Positions 8,447 through 17,078 of a stretch of 64,000 nt of DNA are shown in pieces; position 1 is the first letter of the stretch; each line of letters begins with the position of its first letter. Under the pieces are notes generated by a model. The model had not been told where the DNA came from, did no database searches, and saw only the letters and a list, made by a program, of their open reading frames with translations. This DNA comes from Emticicia agri (GTDB taxonomy: Bacteria > Bacteroidota > Bacteroidia > Cytophagales > Spirosomataceae): assembly GCF_004168285.1 (NCBI RefSeq), contig NZ_SEWF01000003.1:62001-126000 (forward strand), written 5' to 3'. The position numbers and the translations under genes are program-made.

Positions 8447-9646
8447 ATGAAAACGGCTATTCAAAACCGCTCGTTAAATTTCGATGATACTTCTATTGCC
8501 TTTGCTCATCAATCAAACAGCAAGCTTCGTAAAACTTATTTGATTTTTGCGTTGATGAATCAAAACTGGGTTGTAAAGATAGGAACTTTTTTTATAAAAC
8601 TCGCAATAAAATTAGGATTACCTATAAAATTACTGATTAAAAATACCATATTTGCTCAGTTTTGTGGTGGTGAGAGTATCGCAACTTGTCAAAAGACCAT
8701 TGAAAGCCTTTCAAAAAGTAAAGTGGGTACAATTTTAGATTATTCAGTAGAGGGAGAAGATAACGAAAAAGACTTTGAGGCTACTACAGATGAAATACTT
8801 AAAACAATAGATAAAGCTGCTACGCAAAGAAAAGATATTCCGTTTACTGTCTTTAAAGTATCAGGTATTGGATCAGTTGATCTTCTTGAAAAAGTACAAG
8901 AGCATCCGGCAGATTTAACAGATGAAGAGAAGATTGCCTTTAAGCGAGTGCAAAACAGAGTAGATAAATTGTGTGCACACGCAGCAGCAGCAGATGTCAG
9001 GATTTTTTTAGATGCAGAAGAGTCTTGGATTCAGGATGTGATAGATGACCTGAGTTATGAGATGATGAAAAAATATAACATTAACGGTAAAACGATAGTT
9101 TATAATACTTTCCAGTTGTATAGATGGGAGAGCCTGCAACACTTGACAGATGCCTGCGAAGTTGCGCGGAAAGAAAATTATAAGGTAGGAGCGAAACTGG
9201 TGCGTGGAGCCTATATTGAGAAAGAAAGGCGTCGGGCAGCCGAATTGGAGTATAAAGACCCAATTCATGCAACTAAACATGAGACAGATATAGACTTCAA
9301 TAAATCTATTCATTTCTCAATTGACAATCTGGATGTTTTATCTATCTGCTTAGGTACACATAATGAAGAAAGTTGTTTGCTATGTGCCGAACTCATGAAA
9401 GAGAAAAAAATTAAAATAAGTGATGAACGAATTTGGTTTGCACAGTTATTAGGCATGAGCGATAATATTTCTTATAATCTGGCTGATGCGGGTTACAATG
9501 TGGCTAAATATGTACCTTATGGTCCGGTTGAGGCGGTAATGCCTTATCTTTTTCGTCGGGCTGAAGAAAACACCTCTATTGCCGGACAAAGTAGTCGGGA
9601 GTTTCTGCTGATTAAGAAAGAAAAAGAGAGAAGGAGGGCTTCTTAA
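8447..9646 (+). CDS. Proline dehydrogenase (FAD-dependent)
   Basis: A 399-aa single-function PRODH, not the large fused PutA. It oxidises proline to pyrroline-5-carboxylate with FAD, feeding electrons to the respiratory chain. The TIM-barrel hallmarks are present: FLDAEESWIQ (near 185), VGAKLVRGAYIEKER (near 245), and the C-terminal YVPYGPVEAVMPYLFRRAEEN with the paired arginines that hold the substrate carboxylate. Residues about 35-70 are hydrophobic and may help membrane association. No P5C dehydrogenase is in the window. Confidence 0.92.
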   Translation: MKTAIQNRSLNFDDTSIAFAHQSNSKLRKTYLIFALMNQNWVVKIGTFFIKLAIKLGLPIKLLIKNTIFAQFCGGESIATCQKTIESLSKSKVGTILDYSVEGEDNEKDFEATTDEILKTIDKAATQRKDIPFTVFKVSGIGSVDLLEKVQEHPADLTDEEKIAFKRVQNRVDKLCAHAAAADVRIFLDAEESWIQDVIDDLSYEMMKKYNINGKTIVYNTFQLYRWESLQHLTDACEVARKENYKVGAKLVRGAYIEKERRRAAELEYKDPIHATKHETDIDFNKSIHFSIDNLDVLSICLGTHNEESCLLCAELMKEKKIKISDERIWFAQLLGMSDNISYNLADAGYNVAKYVPYGPVEAVMPYLFRRAEENTSIAGQSSREFLLIKKEKERRRAS

Positions 9647-9767
9647 TAGAAGACTTACAATATTTTTAATAAATTTATGTCGGCTTTCGTTTAAGTATTG
9701 AAGCAAACGATATATTTGAAAAGAATATCTGCCTTATGAAAGGCTGTTGTATTAAACTTAACAATAA

Positions 9768-10562
9768 ATGATTACAAGTAGCGGCTCGTTGGAGGGCAAG
9801 TCTCCATTTAAATATTTATTTCTTACAATTGCGTTGATTTTAATTGACCAAGGAATTAAGCTTTGGATGTATTATGATGTACTCCCTAACCACTATGGCG
9901 AAATAGATTTAATTCCAGGTGTTTTCAAACTGCATTATGTTGAAAACAAAGGTATGGCTTTTGGGTGGCAGCTTGCCGGCGAATATGGCAAGTTACTTCT
10001 GACTGTTTTTCGTCTTTGTGCCATGATAGGTATTTGCTGGTATCTGGTTTATTTAGCTCGCAAAAATGCACATAATGGTTTGCTTTGGTCTATTGCGGCT
10101 GTGTTAGGCGGTGCTATTGGTAATGTAATTGATAGTACTTTCTATGGCGTATGGTTAAATAATGCTCCGTTAGATTCGCCAACACCTTGGTTTCATGGAC
10201 AAGTGATTGATATGTTTTATACCTATGGCTTAGATGGTAATTATCCAGATTGGATTCCTTTTCTGGGTGGGCAATATAATACAACTCCTATATTTAATTT
10301 TGCCGATGCCTGTATTTTTTGTGGTGTGGTGAGTATCCTGATTTTTCAGAAGAGCTTTTTTATTCATGAAGACAGACAAACTGCACAAACAATACAAAAT
10401 GATGCGTTAGTGGAAGGTGAAGAAAAAGCGTCTGTGCAAGAAAATACGTCAATAGTAGAAGATGAATTGCATTCGTCAGATACAAATAAAGAAAATGTTG
10501 AAGTATTTGTGAATCATAAAACCGAAAATGATTCTGAAGAGATAAAAGAAGAGTCAAAGTAA
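9768..10562 (+). CDS. lspA: Lipoprotein signal peptidase (signal peptidase II)
   Basis: A polytopic inner-membrane aspartyl protease that removes the signal peptide of prolipoproteins. Four membrane spans are visible. The two catalytic blocks are GNVID (GAIGNVIDSTFYG) and FNFADA (IFNFADACIF), and YVENKGMAFG is the conserved first-loop block. At 264 aa it is longer than the usual 150-200: it has a loop insertion between the catalytic blocks and a C-terminal acidic tail of about 65 residues rich in Glu, Asp and Ser, probably cytoplasmic. It may be co-transcribed with the small membrane protein 39 nt downstream. Confidence 0.92.
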   Translation: MITSSGSLEGKSPFKYLFLTIALILIDQGIKLWMYYDVLPNHYGEIDLIPGVFKLHYVENKGMAFGWQLAGEYGKLLLTVFRLCAMIGICWYLVYLARKNAHNGLLWSIAAVLGGAIGNVIDSTFYGVWLNNAPLDSPTPWFHGQVIDMFYTYGLDGNYPDWIPFLGGQYNTTPIFNFADACIFCGVVSILIFQKSFFIHEDRQTAQTIQNDALVEGEEKASVQENTSIVEDELHSSDTNKENVEVFVNHKTENDSEEIKEESK

Positions 10563-10601
10563 AAGTACAGCAAATTTAAAAATTAAAATTGATATATTAT
10601 T

Positions 10602-10859
10602 ATGGCAGTTTTATCTAAGCATTCTTACAGATGGATTATTGTTCTGAGTTTTTTGGGAATTATTATTTTACCAGGTATGATGCCATCACCCACTTTAAGA
10701 AACACAACTTTAGGTGCATTAGGTTTAATATGCTTAGTCTTTCAATTTCTTAATATGGGTATTGTTACACCCGATAGAAGCCGGAAAGCCGATATTATTC
10801 AGGCCTGGATTTTGATATTATTTACAATTATTCTATTGATTGTAAACTTTATGGTTTAA
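10602..10859 (+). CDS. Small membrane protein, 85 aa
   Basis: I do not recognise the family. The product has three likely membrane spans (about residues 10-27, 36-52 and 65-84) with a short basic loop PDRSRKAD between the second and third. It follows lspA with a 39-nt gap on the same strand, so it is probably in the same transcript and acts in the inner membrane. It looks like other small, conserved unknowns of Cytophagales. Confidence 0.7.
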   Translation: MAVLSKHSYRWIIVLSFLGIIILPGMMPSPTLRNTTLGALGLICLVFQFLNMGIVTPDRSRKADIIQAWILILFTIILLIVNFMV

Positions 10860-10951
10860 ATGCTGATTGAACAGTTTTTATAGGTAGCAATTAGACAAAT
10901 CGTGAAGATTCAATCAATAGTATTTTCTAAATTTACTAAAAGCTATTATAC

Positions 10952-11707
10952 ATGAAAATCTGTTTTCTTCTACACCTAATTTTCTTCTTTTCTGTAGGTA
11001 GTGTTTCTGCTCAAAAAGAAATGATGCAGAGTACACGAGATGCGCTAACCCGTGATGTAAAAATTGGTCAGCATAATTCAACGATGCTATATGGCTTCGA
11101 TAACCGAACTACTGAAATACAAGGTAGTTTTTATCTTGACCCTGATTGGTCTGTTGCTACAGTAAGGTTTTATCCGAGAACTATTTCTACACCAAAAGGG
11201 CTTATCAAATTAGATAGTGTTACAGATGTGCAGATGAGGGTATTGCTGAAAGGTAACGACGTTGAATTTAATACACAAGAGGGCATAAAAGTGATTTCAG
11301 GTAATTTAATTAGAAGTTTTACTATTAAAAAGCAAGACTTTGTGGATAGGAATTACATCAGTACTCAGGAATTTACAGATAATAGTGAAAAAGTAAAGTC
11401 GGGCTTTTTTGAGATACTGGCAGACGGAAAAGTGAAATTGCTTGAATATAGTAAATTAAAAATACATCAACCTGATTATGTAGAGGCCTTTAATATAGGC
11501 AGCAAAGATGTGAAAATTAATACAGAGAAACTATGGTTTATTACCAAGGGTAAAGAGGTAATAAAATTCAGTGCAGGGAAAAGAGATTTATATGAAGTGA
11601 TGGCCGACAAAAAGCCCGAAATTGAAAAATTTGTTAAAGACAATCATCTGAGTCTGAAAGATAAAACAGACCTGATAAAAGTATTTCAGTATTTCAATAC
11701 TATATAG
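10952..11707 (+). CDS. Secreted hypothetical protein, 251 aa
   Basis: The first 20 residues form a signal peptide ending SVSAQ. The mature part is beta-rich and charged and carries no catalytic motif I can recognise. It contains a repeated-looking polar stretch around FEILADGKVKLLEYSKLKIH and a C-terminal YQYFN-like end (KVFQYFNTI), common in Bacteroidota exported proteins of unknown role. It ends just before a strong bidirectional terminator. Location is likely periplasm or outer membrane; no function is assigned. Confidence 0.7.
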   Translation: MKICFLLHLIFFFSVGSVSAQKEMMQSTRDALTRDVKIGQHNSTMLYGFDNRTTEIQGSFYLDPDWSVATVRFYPRTISTPKGLIKLDSVTDVQMRVLLKGNDVEFNTQEGIKVISGNLIRSFTIKKQDFVDRNYISTQEFTDNSEKVKSGFFEILADGKVKLLEYSKLKIHQPDYVEAFNIGSKDVKINTEKLWFITKGKEVIKFSAGKRDLYEVMADKKPEIEKFVKDNHLSLKDKTDLIKVFQYFNTI

Positions 11708-11710
11708 CAA

Positions 11711-11732
11711 AAGAGGGCTGAAAAGCCCTCTT
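11711..11732. terminator. Bidirectional terminator between convergent genes
   Basis: GAGGGCT and AGCCCTC pair perfectly around a GAAA tetraloop, with A/T-rich flanks. It serves the secreted protein gene on the plus strand and the LysM gene on the minus strand. Confidence 0.85.
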
Positions 11733-11736
11733 CCTT

Positions 11737-12438
11737 TTATTCTTTTTGTGCATACGGAATAATCAGTTTTTCTCCACGCTCTGCAAAATTCTTTGTCTTT
11801 TTATTAGCCTGCATAATCAGATTTACTGGGACACCATATTTCTTGCCTACCACCCGAAGAATATCTCCCGGCCCAACTGTATGAATAGCTTTTATTCTTA
11901 CCTTCAGTTTAGTAACTCCTACTTTAATACCGCTTTCTTCGGTATTTGGATTCATGGCCTTTAAGGTTTCTTTTTTGACATTGAAACGATTAGCAATTCC
12001 AAAGAAAGTTTCTCCTTCGCCGACGGTATGTGTATAAGTTTCACCACCGGTCGGAATCTCTATTTTAGGTTTCTCTTCTTCTTTGGGTTTTTCTTCTTTT
12101 GTTTTGGTATCTGTAGTTTTAGCCTCTGTTTTGGTAGCATCGGTTTTTTTATCTCCTACTTTTGGCATTGACACATCAGGTAAAGCCTCAGAAGTTTTTT
12201 CTTCCGTTTCGGGAGCAGGTTCCTCTTCAGATGGTTGTGTGTTAATGGCATTAGCAACGGAGTCAGCAGGAGCGGTAGTTAGTTCATCGGCAGTTGATGT
12301 ATCATCAGACATATATTTCCAGCCGATGTAAAGCAAAGCGCAGATAATACTCACCAGTACCAAAAGCACTGCCATTGGTAAGTTACGTGAGGCTTCTTTA
12401 GGACGTTCATTACGTTGTTCGCGGTCTTCGAACTGCAT
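11737..12438 (-). CDS. Membrane-anchored LysM-domain protein
   Basis: A 233-aa protein with a short cytoplasmic N-terminus, one membrane span (about residues 22-40), a long Thr/Glu/Lys-rich linker (about 48-130), and two LysM repeats: YTHTVGEGETFFGIANRF (near 133) and HTVGPGDILRVVGKKYG (near 187). LysM binds peptidoglycan, so the protein probably tethers the inner membrane to the cell wall or recruits a wall enzyme. The low-complexity linker fits a periplasmic spacer. It is convergent with the upstream secreted gene and shares its terminator. Confidence 0.8.
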   Translation of the reverse strand: MQFEDREQRNERPKEASRNLPMAVLLVLVSIICALLYIGWKYMSDDTSTADELTTAPADSVANAINTQPSEEEPAPETEEKTSEALPDVSMPKVGDKKTDATKTEAKTTDTKTKEEKPKEEEKPKIEIPTGGETYTHTVGEGETFFGIANRFNVKKETLKAMNPNTEESGIKVGVTKLKVRIKAIHTVGPGDILRVVGKKYGVPVNLIMQANKKTKNFAERGEKLIIPYAQKE

Positions 12439-12580
12439 GGTATTAGGAATTTAGTTACGAATTATATTAGGAAAACAAGTTCTTTAATCTAAGCTTATCG
12501 TAAGAAGCACTGTATTTGACATAAATATACAATCATTTCGCTATAATTAACAAAATGATTGCCTACTTAATTGTATATAC

Positions 12581-13066
12581 TCATATACTTTTTTTCAATT
12601 CTTCATTCATTTCCTCAACCAAATCTTTCAGACTCTCCCGATAAGTTCTTAATCTTTTGGCAACTTCTTCATCTCCTACACCCAATATTTCTGCGGCTAA
12701 AATTCCGGCATTTTTAGCACCGTTTAAGGCAACTGTTGCTACCGGCACGCCAGTAGGCATCTGAAGAATTGATAAAACGGAATCCCAGCCATCGATAGAG
12801 TTGCTTGATTTGATAGGAACACCTATCACCGGAAGTGTGGTACTTGAGGCTACCATACCGGGTAGATGTGCTGCTCCACCTGCGCCTGCAATGATTACTT
12901 TCAGACCACGACGACGTGCCGAAAGGGCATAGTCAAACATTTTCTGAGGTGTACGATGTGCCGAAACAACCTCTTTTTCGTAAGCAATATCTAATTCATC
13001 TAAAATTTCTGCAACCCCTGCCATGATTTTCCAGTCAGAGAAACTGCCCATAATAATTCCAACCAT
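12581..13066 (-). CDS. purE: N5-carboxyaminoimidazole ribonucleotide mutase
   Basis: A 161-aa class I PurE. It moves the carboxylate of N5-CAIR to give CAIR in purine synthesis. The active-site blocks are GSFSDWKIM (near 7), VVSAHRTP (H in SAHR) and [13 protein letters not shown], with GVPIKSS further on. It lies 37 nt downstream of purK on the same strand, and the two enzymes act consecutively. The C-terminal helix is Lys/Glu-rich, as usual. Confidence 0.95.
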   Translation of the reverse strand: MVGIIMGSFSDWKIMAGVAEILDELDIAYEKEVVSAHRTPQKMFDYALSARRRGLKVIIAGAGGAAHLPGMVASSTTLPVIGVPIKSSNSIDGWDSVLSILQMPTGVPVATVALNGAKNAGILAAEILGVGDEEVAKRLRTYRESLKDLVEEMNEELKKSI

Positions 13067-13103
13067 TTACGTCTGTTTTACAAGTAATTAAGGATTCAAT
13101 TGC

Positions 13104-14246
13104 TTAGTTTTTGGCTATAACTTTTAATTTTTCTTTTACAAAAATGACTTTTTCTTTTAATTTTTCAAAATTCTGGTCAATAATCGTAATATGTCCCATT
13201 TTTCTGAACGGTTTGGTAAAGCGTTTGCCATAAAGAAAAGGATGAACACCCTCAACGGCAAGTACTTCGTCCATACCCTGATAAACAGCTTCCCCGGCGT
13301 ATCCTTCTTCACCTAATAAATTAACCATTGCTGCTTTTGAATGTGCTTTGGTAGAGCCTAAAGGTAAATTAAGTATGGCTCTCAGGTGCTGTTCAAACTG
13401 TGAAACATCGTTAGCCCTGATACTCTGATGTCCGCTATTGTGCGGGCGAGGAGCTACTTCGTTAATAAGAATCTGGCCGTCTTTAGTCAAAAACATTTCT
13501 ACAGCCAGCAAACCTGTAATGCCTAAGGCATTGGCTATTTGTATGGCAATTGCATCTGCTTTCTGTTCGGTTTCTTTCGAAATATTGGCAGGGCTGAAAA
13601 GATACTCTACCAAATTAGCTTCCGGATGAAAAACCATTTCTACTACCGGAAAAGTTTTAGTTTCACCTTCCTGGTTGCGGGCTACTATAACGGCTAACTC
13701 TTTTTCAAAGTCAATCATTTTTTCCAACACACCCGGTTGGTCGAAGGCTTTACGGAAATCATCTGCACTTCTTAAAATCTGTACACCCTTACCATCATAT
13801 CCGCCTTGCCCGAGTTTATGTACTGCGGGCAGGAAGTTTTCAAAACTACGGGTATGTTCCTGATTATCAGTAAGGATAAATTCGGCTGTTGGTAGATTTT
13901 GCTGTTGATAGAATTGCTTTTGTACTCGTTTGTCTTTGATAATGCGCAATACAGAAGGTTGCGGAAAAACTGCTTTACCCTGTTTTTCTAATGCTTCCAA
14001 TGCTTCAATACTCACATTTTCAATCTCAATTGTAACTATATCACAATCCTGAGCAAAGGCCATTACTGTATCATAATCGTTCAGCGAACCTACAACAAAT
14101 TCGTGGGAAATATATTTACAAGGAGCATCACTATCAGGGTCAAGGGTTTTGATAGTTAAGTCGAAATCAATAGCGGCCTGAATAAGCATCCTGCCTAATT
14201 GCCCGCCACCAAGTATGCCTAATTTTTTTCTGTTATCGAATCGCAC
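13104..14246 (-). CDS. purK: 5-(carboxyamino)imidazole ribonucleotide synthase
   Basis: An ATP-grasp enzyme of 380 aa that makes N5-CAIR from AIR, bicarbonate and ATP, feeding PurE. LGILGGGQLGRM is the N-terminal Rossmann-like block, HKLGQGGYDGKGV the ATP-grasp loop, and INEVAPRPHNSGH the metal and phosphate site. The frame is open to 14285, but a TATCTTTG promoter box lies at 14271-14264, so that longer start would be upstream of the transcript. The GTG at 14246 gives the usual family start (RFDNRKKLGILGGG) with a short leader. Confidence 0.93.
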   Translation of the reverse strand: MRFDNRKKLGILGGGQLGRMLIQAAIDFDLTIKTLDPDSDAPCKYISHEFVVGSLNDYDTVMAFAQDCDIVTIEIENVSIEALEALEKQGKAVFPQPSVLRIIKDKRVQKQFYQQQNLPTAEFILTDNQEHTRSFENFLPAVHKLGQGGYDGKGVQILRSADDFRKAFDQPGVLEKMIDFEKELAVIVARNQEGETKTFPVVEMVFHPEANLVEYLFSPANISKETEQKADAIAIQIANALGITGLLAVEMFLTKDGQILINEVAPRPHNSGHQSIRANDVSQFEQHLRAILNLPLGSTKAHSKAAMVNLLGEEGYAGEAVYQGMDEVLAVEGVHPFLYGKRFTKPFRKMGHITIIDQNFEKLKEKVIFVKEKLKVIAKN

Positions 14247-14263
14247 TATTAGGATTTTTTTTG

Positions 14264-14271
14264 CAAAGATA
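14264..14271 (-). promoter_or_regulatory. TAnnTTTG -7 box of purK-purE
   Basis: TATCTTTG on the minus strand, with a TTG 22 nt upstream, slightly wider than the usual 19-20. It implies transcription starting near 14257, about 11 nt before the GTG start. Confidence 0.6.
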
Positions 14272-14335
14272 CGGTAAGAAACCATAGTATAAGCAAGAAT
14301 AAGACTATTTACATATCTTTTTTCGTATATATTAC

Positions 14336-14343
14336 TATATTTG
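14336..14343 (+). promoter_or_regulatory. TAnnTTTG -7 box of the histidine kinase gene
   Basis: TATATTTG sits 21 nt upstream of the ATG at 14365. The region between 14247 and 14364 thus holds two divergent promoters, one for purK-purE and one for the kinase. Confidence 0.55.
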
Positions 14344-14364
14344 TTTTATGAATGCTTCGGCTCT

Positions 14365-16350
14365 ATGAAAAAAAAGATGCTCAGAAAAGTAACTGCTTTC
14401 TTTGTGGGTTTTCTATACCTGCCGTTTGTCTTTCCGCAAAATACTCCTTTTCCTGATGTAGTAATTGAATTAAAAAATGCTTCTTTAGCGCACAAGAAAG
14501 TCAATTCTGATAGCTTACTTTATGTATTAAAGAGTTATTACTATTCAGCCCAAACCCCTGATTTTCTCAAAGTAAAGGCTGTTCTTGAATTGTGCAAACT
14601 TTATGGACTTAATACCAATCCGTTAAAAAATGCAGACTCTACTTTAAAGTATGCTTACTTGTTGATAAACCTTGGTAAAAAGACTAATAACAGCCTTACT
14701 GTATTTGATGGGCTATTGTATAAGATTGATGCCATGAATGATGCACATAATTATCCTAAAAGCCTTGAGTATTGCGTAGATGGATTAAGGTATGCAGATT
14801 CGGTAGGTGTAGAAGGGCTTGAATATTATCATGCAAGGTTACATCTCTATTATGCTTTAAATCTCAGAACATTGGGAGACCATGACAACTCCATTAGACA
14901 AAATATTCAGGCCATTGATTTCTTGAAAAAATCTAAAAATTATCCAACAGAAGAATTAATAGATTATCAGATAGATCTGGCAAGAACACTAAGTGTAAGT
15001 GGGCAAAATGAAGCGGCAAAAGAAAATTTGCTTATGGCTTTGTCAAGTGCCGGCAAAATAAAATCTCGTGCCTTAGAAATGTATATATATAACGAATTAG
15101 CAAGTATTTTTTTAGAACTAAATCAGCCCGAAAAAGCAGAACAATATGTAAGAGCATCGAGGCAGTTTTTTGAAAACAGTAACGATTATTTTAGTTTATG
15201 TGAGGCTTATTTTCTTACATCGAAAATATTTCATCAGGCTAAAAATTACGATAAGTGTATTGAATTTGCTCTGAAGTCGCTTAATGTGCCTGCCAATGCT
15301 TTGGCACTAAGAATTATTATAAACGCTAACGAGTTGTTGTATCTGAGTTATAAAGCAAAGAATCAATCGGATAGAGCATTAGTTTATTATGAAAAATATA
15401 TAGAATCCAAAGAGAGAAGTTTTAATAAAGCAAACGCTTTAGAGATGTCTTTTCTTAGAAAGACAATTGAAGATGCTGAATTGAATGCCAAAATAGAACA
15501 AGAAGAAAATCTAAATAAGGAACAGAAAAAACTAAGAAACTACATGATAATTAGTATCAGTATATTGCTGATTATGGTAGCGGTTCTATGGTATTATTAT
15601 CGACTTCTACATATAAAAAATACAATTGTTGAAAAACAGAAAAATGAGATTGAGGTCTTGAATTCAGGTCTGGAGGAAAAGGTGAATGAAAGAACTATTG
15701 CATTGCAACAGGCGTACGATGCAATAAAAGAAGCGATGCAAAAAGGACAAACACTTGAGCGTAAACGCATGGCTGCTGATTTGCATGATAATATTGGGAG
15801 CTTATTAACTGCTATTAATATTTCATTAGATAATATTAATACAGAGAATTTATCTGAACGGGAAAAGAAAATATATGCAGGTATATTAGATATGACAGAG
15901 AATGCATATGCAGAGGTAAGAATCTTATCGCACAATTTATTGCCTGAAGAATTGGAGAAAGAAGGCTTGAAAATGGCATTGGAGAGGCTGATTAAGAAAT
16001 TAAATAATAGTCAGAAAATTCATTTTTCATTAATAGCTGAGGAATTGAATCGTCATAGAAAAAATATAGAATTAAATATTTATGCTATTTGTTTGGAACT
16101 TACTCAAAATATAATTAAGCATTCGTATGCGACAGAAGCTCATGTTTCGATTTTTGAGAAAGGCAGAATACTATGGCTCAAAGTAAGTGATAATGGAAAG
16201 GGATTAAAAAAGAACATAGAGAGAGGGATGGGACTGAAAAATATTCAAAGCCGTCTGGAAGATATAGGAGGCGAATTTTTTATTGATTCGAATAATAAAG
16301 GTACAGAATTTATTATATCGGTACCATTAGATATGGTTTATGAGAGTTGA
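14365..16350 (+). CDS. TPR-containing sensor histidine kinase (HisKA_3 type)
   Basis: A 661-aa kinase. A signal peptide or first membrane anchor comes first (LPFVFPQ), then TPR-like helical pairs (about 60-370), one membrane span (about 390-412), a coiled coil, and a NarX/DegS-type kinase core: RKRMAADLHDNIGSLL with the phospho-accepting His, and the ATP lid SDNGKGL...RGMGLKNIQSRLEDIGG. The TPR region would sense a periplasmic signal. The frame extends to a TTG at 14341, inside the promoter box, so ATG at 14365 is preferred. Its likely partner is the NarL-type regulator that abuts it on the other strand. Confidence 0.88.
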   Translation: MKKKMLRKVTAFFVGFLYLPFVFPQNTPFPDVVIELKNASLAHKKVNSDSLLYVLKSYYYSAQTPDFLKVKAVLELCKLYGLNTNPLKNADSTLKYAYLLINLGKKTNNSLTVFDGLLYKIDAMNDAHNYPKSLEYCVDGLRYADSVGVEGLEYYHARLHLYYALNLRTLGDHDNSIRQNIQAIDFLKKSKNYPTEELIDYQIDLARTLSVSGQNEAAKENLLMALSSAGKIKSRALEMYIYNELASIFLELNQPEKAEQYVRASRQFFENSNDYFSLCEAYFLTSKIFHQAKNYDKCIEFALKSLNVPANALALRIIINANELLYLSYKAKNQSDRALVYYEKYIESKERSFNKANALEMSFLRKTIEDAELNAKIEQEENLNKEQKKLRNYMIISISILLIMVAVLWYYYRLLHIKNTIVEKQKNEIEVLNSGLEEKVNERTIALQQAYDAIKEAMQKGQTLERKRMAADLHDNIGSLLTAINISLDNINTENLSEREKKIYAGILDMTENAYAEVRILSHNLLPEELEKEGLKMALERLIKKLNNSQKIHFSLIAEELNRHRKNIELNIYAICLELTQNIIKHSYATEAHVSIFEKGRILWLKVSDNGKGLKKNIERGMGLKNIQSRLEDIGGEFFIDSNNKGTEFIISVPLDMVYES

Positions 16351-16986
16351 TTATTGAATCAGTTTGTGTTGAAGGGCATACTTGATGATACCTGCAAGAT
16401 TTTTGATATTGAGTTTGCGAAAAATATTCTTGCGATGGCTCTCAACTGTATTAAGGCTGATAAAAAGCTTATTGGCAATTTGCTGACTTGAATATTCCTC
16501 TGCTATCAGAATTAAAACCTCCAGTTCTCTTTCTGTAAGGCTCTGATGCTGATAGTCTACGGCATTATACTCTTCTTCGTGTGTCAGAGAAGCAAGCAAT
16601 TCTTCATTAAAGTATTTTTTTCCTGATGCCACTGCGAGAATAGCCTTTTCTAATTCTGCTTTTTTTGACTTCTTTAGTATATAGCCGGATGCTCCTGCCT
16701 GAATGGCACTTCTGATAGGTATATTGTCTTCTAACATGGTCAACATAAGAATTCTGACCTCTGGGAAAGATTGTCTCACCTGCAATACAGTTGTTATGCC
16801 ATCCATGATGGGCATTTGCATATCGCAAACCAAAACATCTACTTCATATATATCTAATTTTTTTAATACCTCTTCTCCATTGGTAGCAGTACTCACCACT
16901 TCTATCTCGCTACTGGCATTAATTGAGGTAGCAAGACTTTCCAGCAAAATTTCATGGTCGTCGGCAAGGAGCACTTTTACAGGCAT
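16351..16986 (-). CDS. NarL/LuxR-family response regulator
   Basis: A 211-aa DNA-binding regulator. The receiver domain (1-120) has LLADDHEIL, the phosphorylated Asp in VLVCDMQMPIMDG and the Lys in YILKKSKK. The LuxR helix-turn-helix (about 145-205) has LTERELEVLILIAEEYSSQQIANKLFISLNTVESHRKNI. It is the natural partner of the neighbouring HisKA_3 kinase. The two stop codons touch (16348-16350 and 16351-16353) with no terminator between, so their transcripts overlap at the 3' ends. The frame reaches TTG at 17010, which is inside a TATCTTTG promoter box; ATG at 16986 is preferred. Confidence 0.9.
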   Translation of the reverse strand: MPVKVLLADDHEILLESLATSINASSEIEVVSTATNGEEVLKKLDIYEVDVLVCDMQMPIMDGITTVLQVRQSFPEVRILMLTMLEDNIPIRSAIQAGASGYILKKSKKAELEKAILAVASGKKYFNEELLASLTHEEEYNAVDYQHQSLTERELEVLILIAEEYSSQQIANKLFISLNTVESHRKNIFRKLNIKNLAGIIKYALQHKLIQ

Positions 16987-17007
16987 AGTATATTTTGTAT
17001 CGTTAGC

Positions 17008-17015
17008 CAAAGATA
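17008..17015 (-). promoter_or_regulatory. TAnnTTTG -7 box of the response regulator gene
   Basis: TATCTTTG on the minus strand, 21 nt upstream of the ATG at 16986. No clear -33 TTG is seen. Confidence 0.5.
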
Positions 17016-17078
17016 AATATATTATAATGCTATAATAGATTTAATTGGCATAATGTTTGGACAAATTGAAATATAACC

